A stretch of 64,000 nt of DNA from Erythrobasidium yunnanense (lineage: Eukaryota > Basidiomycota > Cystobasidiomycetes > Erythrobasidiales > Erythrobasidiaceae): positions 930,001 to 994,000 of the forward strand of contig BCJC01000003.1 of the NCBI GenBank assembly GCA_001600175.1, written 5' to 3'. The notes below the pieces were generated by a model. It did not search any database and was not told the DNA's origin. It was given only the letters and a program-made list of their open reading frames with translations. A program made the position numbers and the translations under genes. Below are positions 12,048-22,261 of this stretch, piece after piece. Numbering within the stretch: the stretch's first letter is position 1; the number at the start of each line of letters is the position of its first letter.

Positions 12048-14064
12048 ATGGTTGCAGGCTTCAGGCGACACAAGCTTGCACTCTCGATCGACAGTGGACT
12101 TCAGTCTCTGGGCAAATCGTCCCCATCCCGCCCTCAGACCAAAGCCTCCGGCAAAGGACCGCGAACTGTGAAGACGACAGGATTTCAGAAGCTGCGTGGC
12201 TCGATCCACTATCCACCGCTAACAGGCATCCCACCTGAAGTACATCGACAACGATATGAGCAGATCGACGAGGAAACAAGCGGATCCGAGTCATCGTCAA
12301 ATGAGCTGCCGCCATTACCTTTCATGCCACCACCTGCAGAAATCAACGACTCTGGACCACTATTTGAAAGAGAGTACCCTGGAGGTGCAAAACTCTCTCT
12401 GTCGCTGGACCGTGCTATCCATTATCGAGCGACCCCGGCGGCCGCTTCAGCATGGACGTACCACGACTATCAGACCACGAAACCGCAAGAAACAGTAGGA
12501 GGGCATAGCTTCGATAGCTATGCGTCGTCATCTTACAATGATCCTGCTACTACACCTAAAAACCCCTTCTCCGATACTGCAGAAGTCGCTAGCGTGCCTC
12601 GTCTACTTCTGCTCTTTTCGCTGGACGTTAAACCTAATCTTCGAGATGAAGCGCTAGGTATAAGGGAAAACTTCGAGTTCATCTCACTCTCGTTCGACTT
12701 CTGGACATCCAGTACTGCGCACGATCTGCGAACTTCATACACCCGAACACCGTTCGGCAGACGTAAGAGCATCGGCTCATGCGATATGCCGCTTGTTCGA
12801 GATTTTGCAGCCAGCGAACTAGCCAGTACCGGCTTTTTACAGTCTTTCGGCCGGACTCTATACGCAGGCTTGGATAAGGCTGGAGAAGACACGACGCCTG
12901 TTGTTCTTGGGGAAGAAGACGAGCATTACATCTACAAGTCGTTCGAAAGGCGCTTGAACAGACTACAGAGACCTACTATCCGTGGTCCTGATCGAATCGC
13001 TGCTCGTGGAAGCGAAGATACGACTTCTGCCGTTCCTACTACACCACTTACACCTGGCGTCCAATCACCCTGGAACCCAAATGGTCATCCTACACCGCTC
13101 ACGCCAAGCTTCGAAGTCCCAGCATTCGGAACCTCCTCCATCCGCGTGATGATTAAGCGAGATCTGCAGAACGAGACAGCTTGGGCGACACACAAGATAC
13201 CTTTCTTAATCATGCTGGAATACCCACCGAGCTGTTCAGGTGGTATCGAAGCGGAGATCAAGCTGGACGCCTCTACTATTCGCAAGAACCTCCCAGGAGT
13301 AGCACGACGCAACTCTTTGAAAGTCGAAACATGGATGGCAGGTGTGAATGCAAGCAAGCGGCCAAGTATGGTCAGATCTCCAGCTGCGACGTACGAGTCA
13401 GCCAGGAAATACGCAAAGAATCTAGCTGATCCGGATGAAGATGAACAATTGGTTAAGATATTCCCTCGAAAAGACGCGCTATCAGTCGTAAATTGCGGAG
13501 CCGGGACAGTCAAAGATACCCTCTACCCGAGTGCTATCAGTACTACAGCACAAGCGAATGCAGCGATGGCAGCAGCTGGAGCTAAGACGCCTAGTCCGCC
13601 CAAACCACCTCTTCCACCTAAAGATTTCTCGATACTCAAATTTCCGAAGCGCTCCCCAGTGGTGAAGCAGAAGAAGAAGCATACGTATAGTAAATCAGCC
13701 ATCATCACGCCTGGACAATATAAGAGAAGCACAAGTGATGCTAGCACGGCGACGTACTCTTCGGACTCGTCAAGCTGCTATTCCGATCATCAGCAGAGCA
13801 CGACTAGCGGGTATGAAAGCAGTGCACAGGTAACTGGTATACCGGCCCGCTGGATGCTGTGCGTCCTGCTAACGGGTAGTTCTGTAGGTCCATACGCCAC
13901 CGGACGATAACATCGATGAGCTTTTCGACATGGTCTTGACGAACTGGGTATCAGCTAAGATGACGCAGCCAGACTCATCTCCAGATGACCCGCTCCCTAG
14001 CTCGCTCGGGAGTAAGGATGGAAAGCCTACTACGCCCCTGAAGTATAGAGCTCGGCCAGTGTAG
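12048..14064 (+). CDS. Uncharacterised protein, about 640 residues
   Basis: A single long exon from ATG 12048 covers most of the protein. A short intron near 13830-13887 (GTAACT...TGTAG) then joins SSAQ to VHTPPDDNIDELFDMVLTNW, and translation ends at 14064. I do not recognise the family. The central part (about residues 185-440) looks folded: LLLLFSLDVKP, FEFISLSFDFWTSS, EDEHYIYKSFERRLNRLQRP, RVMIKRDLQNETAWATHKIPFL and KVETWMAGVNA. It is flanked by Ser/Pro-rich segments. The C-terminal third has a proline run (SPPKPPLPPKD) and a basic stretch (KQKKKH), which could be protein-binding or nuclear-targeting elements. No signal peptide or membrane segment is evident. The function is unknown. Confidence 0.75.
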
Positions 14065-14368
14065 TCGAAGCAGACTTTCAAGAAGCAGTAAGCTCGACCT
14101 AGAGGCAGTAGTTTTTGGGGCTGTAGCATAGTCAGCAGCTTCATAGCGTGCTCTGCTGGATCAGAGCTTCCATATCTAGACCAATTTCTCGTTCCGGAAA
14201 ACGGATCGATGTCCATCGTGAGTGAATGCTGAAGCACAATCTCACTCAAGAGCGATCATCTTGTATCTGCCAGCGCGAGGTTGTCAAATGATGTTTTCAG
14301 TTTGTTCTCCTTTCTTGATGGATTTCTTCTTCCTTCTAGGTATTTCTACATCTACATCTATTCCTTTT

Positions 14369-16158
14369 CTAGATGAAGCTCCATCTAACTCTCTTGACGA
14401 CTCCCGCCAGCGCGAACAGTCCAAACATGATTCCACCAACGACTATCGGTTTCTGGAGCGTATTCACTGTACTGTACTTATAGCTGACCAACACGTCCAA
14501 GGCATGGCGTTCTGTGATGTCTCGTTTTGTTAGAATGAGCGTAGGGCGGCCGGAGGTGTCGAGGTAGGAATAGGAGATGGATTGCGTGGAGGATGAGACT
14601 GGGAAGGGAGGGGAGATGGTGATGTCGCTGTATGACAAGATAATTAGCATAAGACCTTTGATACAAGGGTGAGAAGAGATGCCTACGAAGCGCCTTCTGG
14701 CAAAATAATGCGCAGCTCCACCTCGTCCGTCGCTATCCCCTTCATGGGCGTAACGAATGGCACAGCGAGTGTATATTGCGACGTTCCCTTCTCGGCTCTG
14801 AGCACATCTTCTAAAGGCTGTTTGTAGCCTATCGAGTATGTATAGTTCCATCCTCCCATGAGGGGGTATCTAGGTGTCAATTCCAGATAACTCATCGCTG
14901 AATTCCTCCTCGTTGCGTCCACTTTCTGAGAAGGTCTGAATCTGCTCGTCGACACATTCCCCACGTCATCAATGAAGTATGGCGAATGGACATTTGGCGG
15001 TAATGCCATAGACAAAGAAGTAAGGACGTGTGGATAGGCACCGCTGCCTTGGCCCGTACGCTTCATGTATGATATAGCTTGGTGCGCTAAACGTGAGAAA
15101 TGACCTTTGAGCTTAGGTCCGCTGTTGTAGAGATGATAGTCGTCTTGGATTGAAAGGTGATTGCCCCAGTGCGAAACTTGAGCGGTTCGCTGGAGGGATA
15201 GAACACTGATGACCGGCTCGGGATGGTCGTATTGTACTGCTGCGATCTATACAGACGATGCGCGTTAGCTTTGTCTCTCGCAAATTTGATGGCAGTGCGG
15301 GCTTACAGCTCGCCCAGATGAAATGGAAGCAGTGTTCGTGAATGTAATAGTAGCTGATCCAGCAGGGTGACTAGCTGACCATCCTTCCAGCACCGTCTCT
15401 GCATTGACGCGGGGTGTATTTGACCTGCGTAGCACCCATCAGCGTTCTGATTTCCTGCTTGAAGATACGCGATGAATAAGCGACGCACTTCACGCGGACT
15501 TTGACAGTCCCTGCATTGAAGGTATGTCCAGAAGCGCCCGCTCCGCCTAGCAAGTCGCCTATCCACTCTAGGCCTTGCAGCCTCGAGTCCTGGCTCACGT
15601 ATGCGGGTTTAGGAATAGAAGCATGGTTGTGCATTGTGTTTATTGTAATTGTAGTCTGTTCTGCTACTGAGGAGCTTGTGGAGGGGACATCGACTGCGTA
15701 GAACCGGACGTGCCTGCGGGCGAACTCAAGATCTCAGCTTCAAGGGTGTAAGAGGGTGAAGATGGGTATATGACGGACTGCTCCGGAACATGTTGTATCG
15801 CTCTCACAGCCAGAGCTTTCCTAGAAGCGCTCGTCTTGCCCACACTCGCTTCGAGCCATGCCAGTTTTCCCGGCACTTCCTCATCGTTCTCGCCGTCGTT
15901 TAGCGCAAACACAAACAGTCCACCTTCATTCTTGCTGTTTCTTGTGAGTGTGTAGATGGATGATTCTTTGGTGGATGCGCCGCCTAGGTCGATGTTGCGC
16001 GAGAGCGAGACAATGTCGAAGCTTGAAGCTGGCACTGAAGCTGATGATGGCGATGAGAAAAGGACATTCTGCTCTGCATACGTGGATACTGCAGCCGCAA
16101 GCAGAGCTGCGAAAGCGACGAGCATTGGAAACCGCGAATTGGACGGAAGCCGAAGCAT
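14369..16158 (-). CDS. OST1: Oligosaccharyltransferase subunit OST1 (ribophorin I)
   Basis: OST1 is a subunit of the ER oligosaccharyltransferase that transfers the lipid-linked glycan to asparagine residues. The ATG at 16158 gives a signal peptide (MLRLPSNSRF, then MLVAFAALLAAAVSTYAEQ). It is followed by the ribophorin core FDIVSLSRNIDLGGASTKESSIYTL. Later exons carry the strongly conserved DDVGNVSTSRFRPS, LELTPRYPLMGGWNYTYSIGY and LRIILPEGA. The last exon ends with the single C-terminal membrane anchor IVVGGIMFGLFALAGVV and a short basic tail. An upstream in-frame ATG at 16203 would bury the signal sequence and is less likely. The gene lies only about 100 bp downstream of the FAM32A-like stop on the same strand. 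Confidence 0.93.
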
Positions 16159-16257
16159 GGAACATAGAATAGCGATACAACCACGACGAGCAGAGCAAAG
16201 CATGTAGTACAGAGTATTGAGTAATGATGGTACAGTTGGGTAGTGAATAGCAGTGAA

Positions 16258-16878
16258 TCAACCCGGTCCAATCTGGGTACAACCGCAGCATTAGCCATGA
16301 TCCATGAACAGCGTAAGGATGGACCCAGCGCACCCTCGGCAGATCGTAGTGCTCGCTCATTGATTCCAGCTTGTCGTTAAACTCTGCTACTCGTTCTTTG
16401 TGGCTCTTTTTGGCTTCTTTGCGGACCTTGTCTGCCAGCCGCTGTCTTCGGACTCGCTCGTACCGCCGTTCTGATTCAGTGAGGTGTGACATGGATGCAT
16501 CGTCCTCGTCATCTGCTGCACTGTCCATGATGGTGTTGCTCTTGCGCTTGCTGCTGCTGTTGTTGCTGGACGATGACTTGGCTATCTGCTTCTCTGCATC
16601 GTCGTTGTCCAGCTCCTTCTTCCGAGTAGCTTCATCGTCGTCGTAGTCTCTCTCCCTCTGCTTGTCATCTCCTCTGCCTTCCCTCCTGGCTGCTCCAGGC
16701 GATGTCTCTCGCTCGTCGTTTGGCCGTGAAGCCGACTTCTTCTTTCTGCAGACACGCTCAGACAGCTCAGAAGCTATTCCACATCATTCTGATGGCCACG
16801 TCGCAATCACCTCTTCTTTGTGTCTCCTCCCTTGAACTTCAGACTCCCTCCTGGCTTGTGGTCATACGCAGACTCCAT
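16258..16878 (-). CDS. FAM32A-like protein with a 15-nt terminal exon
   Basis: The three exons are 16811-16878, 16334-16745 and 16258-16272. The first encodes YDHKPGGSLKFKGG, the N-terminal signature of the eukaryotic FAM32A (DUF1754) family, and then a Lys/Arg run. The middle exon is acidic and Ser-rich and ends with TESERRYERVRRQRL, KKSHKERVAEFNDKLE and SMSEHYDLPR. A 61-nt intron then leads to a 15-nt exon that adds IGPG and the stop. This reproduces the family ending (DIPKVGPG). FAM32A is nuclear in animals and has been placed in the C-stage spliceosome there; the role in this organism is inferred. Reading through the last intron gives a much longer, unconserved tail and should be rejected. 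Confidence 0.9.
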
Positions 16879-16972
16879 GATGGAGTTGGCACAAAGATGA
16901 GAAGCAGAATTGAGATTGAAGAGTATGCACAACAACATCAAGAACAGCATCGTCGTAGCATCTCGATAGCAT

Positions 16973-17580
16973 CTAAGCAGTCCCTAGCTTCTTGCTCCTG
17001 CCTGCACGCTTCTTGAGTCTTTGAAGCTTCTTCGCAGACACCTGGCATATCAAATCACAGTTTAGTGGATTGGCTATGTTGTAGTAAGACGTTATGTACC
17101 TTCTTTGCAATCTCCTCCAATCGACGCTTCTCTTCCAATGCTGCTTTGCGCTCCTTGGTGATAGTACGCCGGCTGTAGACACCAAGAAATCAGCGATGCT
17201 CTCACTCTGAGAGATATACTACCTACCGCTCTGCTTCAGATGCCTTCTCATCCTTCATCTCGCTATTGTACCATCATTGTATCAGCTAAAATTCGCATTG
17301 AAACCTGCTTGCTCCAGACTGACCGCTCCAGCTTCTTTGTCGCTTCAGCCTGCGTCCTCTCGCTCATTCTCTTCTCCCAATTCTTGGACAGTCGTCTATC
17401 CTTCTGCGTCTGTGCTGTAGAACTCGTCCGCCCTGCTTTCCATGGCCGCAAGCGATTCACTGATGGTTCTGCAGACAGCGTCGGAATGGCCGCAACGTCG
17501 TCTTTCTCCTCTACGTTTACTTCATTCTCTTCTTGTTGTAGCTCCTCGATTCCTTGCTGTTCTGGCTGTATTTCTGACAT
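16973..17580 (-). CDS. CGR1: rRNA-processing protein CGR1
   Basis: CGR1 is a small, very basic coiled-coil nucleolar protein needed for processing of 27S pre-rRNA and 60S subunit assembly. The first exon is acidic and Gln-rich, then contains NRLRPWKAGRTSS and RRLSKNWEKRMSERTQAEATKKLER. Three further short exons give REMKDEKASEAERRR, TITKERKAALEEKRRLEEIAKK and VSAKKLQRLKKRAGRSKK. All joins use GT..AG and keep one frame. The W-K-x-x-R, K-x-W-E-x-x and KAAL..K.RRLEE blocks match Cgr1. Its ATG lies about 135 bp from the divergent RPB8 start, so the two may share a promoter. Confidence 0.9.
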
Positions 17581-17713
17581 GATGTCGAGTTGTCAAGAAA
17601 GAGAGAAATTGCAAGGTCATTCTTGCTTCTTGACCTATTCCATTATCGATACTTATACCATCCAGACAGTAAGGAAGATTTCACAACAGCATGTAACTTG
17701 CTAATCTAACTCC

Positions 17714-18484
17714 ATGCACACAGTGGCCTCTTCAGCTTCGTTCGTCAATCTGCCAGATTTCCCCTAATCATGCAGAACAATCACCTTACGCTTATGCTTC
17801 TGTCTGATACACTCGCAGCAACATCCTCTTTGATGACCTCTTCAGCGTGACCACCGTAGACCGGGACGGCAAGAAATTCGACAGAGGTGCTTGAAGACCG
17901 GTACTAGCAATATTATCGCACGGAAGCTGATGATACGCTCTCATTTAGTCTCGCGGATAACGGCAAAGAGCGAGAACCACGAGATGGAGATGACTTTGGA
18001 TGTACGCTCTCTACCTAACTTTATCTTCCGAAGACACCTCAGACTAAGCTACCGTAATTATCTGCAGATCCACTCTGATCTCTGGCCATTAAGCGTATCC
18101 GACAATTTCTCCCTCGCTTTATCTTCCTCCCTCACTTCAGGCGAAGACGCCAATCGGGCAGACGGCGACGGCGCAGGAGCGAAAGATAGTACGACAGCAC
18201 CTACGTGGAGGTTGGATGGCACAAAAAGCATGGGTCTAGCGGACGAATATGAATACGTCATGTATGGGAAAGTATATAAATTCGATGGAGCCGCAGCGGA
18301 GAGAGTGTGAGTTGCGAACGATGGCGAACTATGTAGACGTGAAAGGGGGCAAAGCTGATATATATGACCGTGTAGGACGGCATATGCGAGTTTTGGTGGA
18401 CTCCTCATGGCGCTCACGGGCGCATACCGCCATTTATCAGCAATAACGGTCGGCGAAAACATCTATTTACTGGCGCGCAAGTAG
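17714..18484 (+). CDS. RPB8: RNA polymerase shared subunit RPB8 (RPABC3)
   Basis: RPB8 is shared by RNA polymerases I, II and III. Five exons can be read. A short first exon from ATG 17714 (MHTVASSA) joins to NILFDDLFSVTTVDRDGKKFDR. Next comes VSRITAKSENHEMEMTLD, then a large exon with NFSLALSSSL and LADEYEYVMYGKVYKFD. The last exon gives TAYASFGGLLMALTGAYRHL and NIYLLARK, then the stop at 18484. These are the hallmark RPB8 blocks in order. The start exon is the least certain part because it rests on one weak donor (GTTCGT). An acidic Ala/Gly/Asp-rich loop in the middle corresponds to the variable loop of the family. Confidence 0.9.
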
Positions 18485-18869
18485 TCTCTTCCCTTTTACC
18501 AGTCAAAAGAAGAGAGAGAAGGAGATATCGTTGACGGTCTGTTGCGGAACGAAGAAGAAGGATATGTTGTTTGAATATTGGAGTGCAAAAGAAGACCCGG
18601 CCAGGAGTCGGCCTAATGAAGACGGAAGGCAGCACTGGCTACCAGCAATCTGTTTCCACATAGATATATAGGGAAGAAGCTCTACACAATAACGCTGACC
18701 TCATCTCTCTCCCTGTCCAACCCCTCCGACTTCCATTCTCACGCTCATCACACAAAGATTGCTTTCTATATACTGATCAAACCGACAAACCACACAGCTC
18801 TCCTTATCCTCTATATCCCAGCTGAACTTCCGCAAACTTCATGCCGCAGTCTCCTTTCTGCTGCGGATC
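18485..18869. other. Convergent 3' region, no gene seen
   Basis: This gap lies between RPB8 and the first tandem orphan gene, which converge. It is AT- and pyrimidine-rich and contains no supported coding sequence. Confidence 0.5.
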
Positions 18870-19529
18870 TTATACCGGTGCAGCTATTCTGTTTGTAATC
18901 GGCACGATTGGAGTAGTGGTCGTTTTAGACGGCGCCGCGGTGATCTGAGGCACGTTTTCCCATCTCTCGATCCTTACTCTGACCCAATCATCATTCAGCA
19001 TCCTCTCCCATTTCCTAACTGAATGGTTTCTCCTCGACTCCGGTCTCGTCTCTATAAAGCGCTTAAGCTGCTCACTCCCCGCAAGTACTCTTTCATCGCA
19101 AGTGACCCTCCAGTATCCTCGGAAAACGTACAACGACGTGTGCTCATCCGCAAACTCTGCCATGGAGCGAGGCGAGTCGGACGCTACGAGTAAAGGAAGC
19201 TTGAGCCCTTTGTTCTTGCTCAAAGCGATCGCGGACCAGTCGTGTCTCGTCCAGAGATAGCGATGGTTCGCATGCTCCTCGTAGGCTGGATTGGCATCTC
19301 GATGAGCTAATATCGCCACGCTGCGCCTTCACAAGTTTGGCAGTCAGACGCAGCAGGTCATTCTCGTTCAGGAAGGCGCTCACATCTCAGGATGATTTCG
19401 CTTTCCATCAGACATGAAGGAATGGTCGTCTGCACCTTTCGCCTTGCGCTTGATGGCATCGATAGCGTACTCTTGTTCAGTGCCGAGTCTACGTCCGCAG
19501 TAGCCATTCTCAGTGCAGTATCGCCGATA
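18870..19529 (-). CDS. Tandem orphan family, copy A (5' end not resolved)
   Basis: This is the first of three neighbouring paralogues of a family I do not recognise. The last exon begins VAILAHRDANP and contains WTRHDWSA, LYVFRGYWRVT, ESRRN and LNDDWVRVRIERW, all aligned with copies B and C. The preceding exon must be read in the frame giving EYAIDAIKRKAKGADDHSFM, because only that frame matches GEYGSRTIAKQLAGIDAHSFM of copy B. It joins at the same phase as in B and C. No ATG lies in that frame, and no equivalent of the first exon of B and C is visible upstream. The true start may therefore be a tiny distant exon (one candidate ATG is at 19649), or this copy may be 5'-truncated. Function unknown. 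Confidence 0.65.
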
Positions 19530-19869
19530 CTGTAGGACGAGCAATTCACCTAATCTGGACGACCGCTGTCATTGTCCTCTCGCGTCGATAGTCAATGCGG
19601 ACTGAAGGAACAGAGCAGAGAAGCAAAGGCTGTTTACGGTGCTGTACATGATAAGCGTTTGAATCGCTTAGGCACGAAGCCGTCTAGCGGTCAGTCCGTT
19701 TCGCACGGTCAGAATAGCCGAGAAGCTTTTGCTAGTGAGGTTGAAAAGGGATAGATATGCTACACTGGCATTGAGTGGTAAAGCTAGAGAAACTTGAGCG
19801 TATTGAAGGAAAGGGTATCTTAACTATTCTGCTGTGCGTACTTGTTACTGTTGAGAAGATAGACTGGGT
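19530..19869. other. Gap between orphan copies A and B
   Basis: About 340 bp separate the recognisable part of copy A from the stop of copy B. It should contain the promoter of A and possibly a missed first exon. Nothing else is supported. Confidence 0.4.
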
Positions 19870-20829
19870 CTAGCATTGAGATGAAGCTCTTGAAGTATAG
19901 ATAGAATTTGACGAAAGGACCATGGGGTTCTGATGCATTGAATCTTGATCTTTGACGATAGTGACCTTAAGCCAGTCATTATTGAGCATAGCTCTCCACG
20001 CCTCTGCTGTCCTTCGTCTCTGACTTTCTCCTCTTCTCTCCACGAACGATAGTACTTCTGCACTTCCTCCTTTGACCACTTCTGTCTTTACAATCTTGAA
20101 ATCGCCTTTGTAGGTATAGAAACTGGAATGATAGGAACTCCAGAGAGCTTGAGAACCGGGACTATCGGAAAAATGGAAGAAAGGTAGACTCTTGTCCATG
20201 TGTCCTCGAACACAGGCGAAATTATGGCGTGTCCAAATCTCGTAGGTCTCGGGGCTGTCATGGTCCATGCTTATCGAAGGATTGGCATCTCGGTGATATA
20301 GAATAGCCACGCTGATACAGAAAGTCAGCATGCACCTAGGAAGGGGCCAGTGATTCGCGCTAACATTGTCGCGTTCGGATCATCAGGCACTTGGATTCGC
20401 CTACTTTTCTGCTCTTCTGCAATCTGACCTGTGTTCTGTACCATGAAGGAATGCGCATCTATTCCTGCCAGCTGTTTAGCAATAGTTCGAGAGCCATACT
20501 CTCCAGGTTCAGGACGCGGTCTGTCTGATAGGAAAGATGGAGGAGGACGCGAAGGAGGCCTGTAACCCAGCTGTTAGATCTTCTTCAATACCAGTATCGT
20601 CGTTGGATCAGACTGACCCGTCGCCATCATGATGCTTCTGACGCGCTTCATGATTTCGCCCGTCAAACTGATGCCAGCCTGGATTCTTCGCTGCATCATG
20701 CTCCGAGAAGAAGTTTGGCACTGCATCTGCAGCACTATTGCTCATTGTATAGCTCGTCCATCCTTGCTGAGCTTGAGCAGCAGCTGGCATCCAGGCTTGT
20801 CTGCTCGGATGGACAGACATGGCTGCCAT
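19870..20829 (-). CDS. Tandem orphan family, copy B
   Basis: The gene has three exons from ATG 20829 (MAAMSVHPSRQAWMP). The first exon ends HHDGDG. The second is Pro-rich and then reads RPEPGEYGSRTIAKQLAGID and HSFMVQ. The third reads VAILYHRDANP, WTRHNFACV, LPFFHFSDSPGS, SFYTYKGDFKIVK, ESQRRRTAEAW and LNNDWLKVTIV. Alignment with copies A and C shows a domain of about 125 residues with the pattern VAIxxHRxxNP ... WTR ... YxYxGxY ... ES(Q)RR ... W ... DWxxV. The W-x-Y-x-G-x-Y-like core is reminiscent of basidiomycete domains of unknown function such as DUF6697, but that link is only a guess. There is no signal peptide, so a cytosolic or nuclear protein is likely. Confidence 0.72.
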
Positions 20830-21034
20830 TTCTTGCTTGTAGCAGCTCTCGAGTGAGCTTGCTATATGTTGCAAGAAGGTGGTGAATGTATCGAAGCGAA
20901 GGAGAAAAGCGAAAATAACATTGTTGTGCGAAAGTGAAGGAAAGAGAACTATGCTACAAGGAACGGAACTGACTGAGCTCGTACTACGAAATACTACTTC
21001 TTCACTGCTTGATATAGATTGTAGAGATGCTTTA

Positions 21035-21922
21035 CTAAGTGTTGCTTGACTGGACCGTTCCGGAGAGCATAGGGTCTGGTTTCTGTAATTCGGGCTTGCA
21101 CTTTACGACGCGTACTCTCAGCCAATCGCTGTGGAACTTGTTCTTCCATATCTCAGCTTCTCGTTCTCGTTGAGACTCTTCTCTCTGCGTGAGGAAAGCG
21201 GCTACTTCGGGACTACCTCCCTTGGCCAGCGTACCGCTTTCGATCTCGTACATCCCGGCATAGACATAGAAAGTCGAGCGTTTGCGCTTCCATAGTTCTT
21301 CGGATCCTTTGGATGTGGAATAGGTATACAAGGGGATGGGGAGTCCGATGCTGGCTTGTACAGATGCCTGATTATTTCGAGTCCATATTTCCTTATCGGA
21401 GGCAGCGGCGTGCTTTGGAATAGGGTTAGATCCTCGATGATACATTATAGCAACACTGCCAATTGGTTCAGCTACCGCATGATGGCTGAAAGAAGTGCAT
21501 GTCGCCAACTTGCATTCTAGGAGGATGGTCAGCTGGATCGAGAGCGCTTTCTTCAGTCGTAGTATTTGATTCGTGAGGTGAAGCCTTCTTTATCATGAAT
21601 GAGTGCTGGCTTTGACCGTTCAGTCGTTCTGAGATGTCTTGAGCACGGTGTTCCCCAGATTCGGGTGCTATGAAACTACAGCACGAGGATCAGTTCACAT
21701 ACAGATACCTCACAGATGCATATGTACATACCCGTTCTTGTCTGCCTTCGGCTTGTATGGCGTAGCTTTTGCATCTGGATTTCCTCTCCATCGAGGACGC
21801 CAGACCGCAGGCTTTGCTTCTTCAGCAGCAGCGGGAGGTATCTCATCACGAGCAGTCATCTTCTCTGATTCTGATTCTTCTTGAAGAGAGAGCTTTGCAA
21901 CAGCAGGCATTTCTTGAGCCAT
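21035..21922 (-). CDS. Tandem orphan family, copy C
   Basis: The ATG at 21922 (MAQEMPAVAKLSL) starts the clearest member of the triplet. Exon 1 contains KPAVWRPRWRGNPDAKATPY. Exon 2 gives FIAPESGEHRAQDISERLNG and HSFMIKK. Exon 3 gives VAIMYHRGSNP, EIWTRNNQASV, SIGLPIPLYTYSTSKGS, STFYVYAGMYEI, EESQREREAEIW and DWLRVRVVKC. Both intron positions and phases agree with copy B. All three copies lie on the same strand, head to tail, which points to local duplication. Between-copy identity looks moderate, so the duplications are not recent. The function is unknown. Confidence 0.72.
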
Positions 21923-22261
21923 TGTCGCACGCGATCTTTTCACGGACGTGATGAGGTGGTGATGGCCTCAGGAACGCAGCATGTGTCAGATGCTTAGTAT
22001 CAGGATATTGAAGGTAGCAGCAGCTGGCGTGAGAGCAACAGTGGCATGATCATGTTGTCGGAAGGTCAAGAGTAGAGCAAGAGGGTATTATACAGAACAT
22101 CTGCAGGCATTTCGAAGATTCATGACTAGAGGTTTATCTATTTCTTTCATTCTATCTGTTGCTTTTCGCCTGACTTGCTGATTTCTCGCGCGTCTTAAAA
22201 GACGGTCTATACCAGGCATGATGGGACACGGGCAGCAAGGCCACAGGGGAGTCTTGCTTAT
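21923..22261. other. Gap upstream of orphan copy C
   Basis: About 340 bp lie between the ATG of copy C and the stop of the BIM1-like gene. The region probably holds the promoter of copy C and the 3' end of its neighbour. No gene is supported. Confidence 0.45.

Noticed and set aside
19358-19549. Frame in orphan copy A beginning MATADVDSALNKS
   Set aside because: A different frame of the same DNA aligns with copies B and C (EYAIDAIKRK...HSFM) and splices in the right phase, so the ATG-bearing frame is a shadow.
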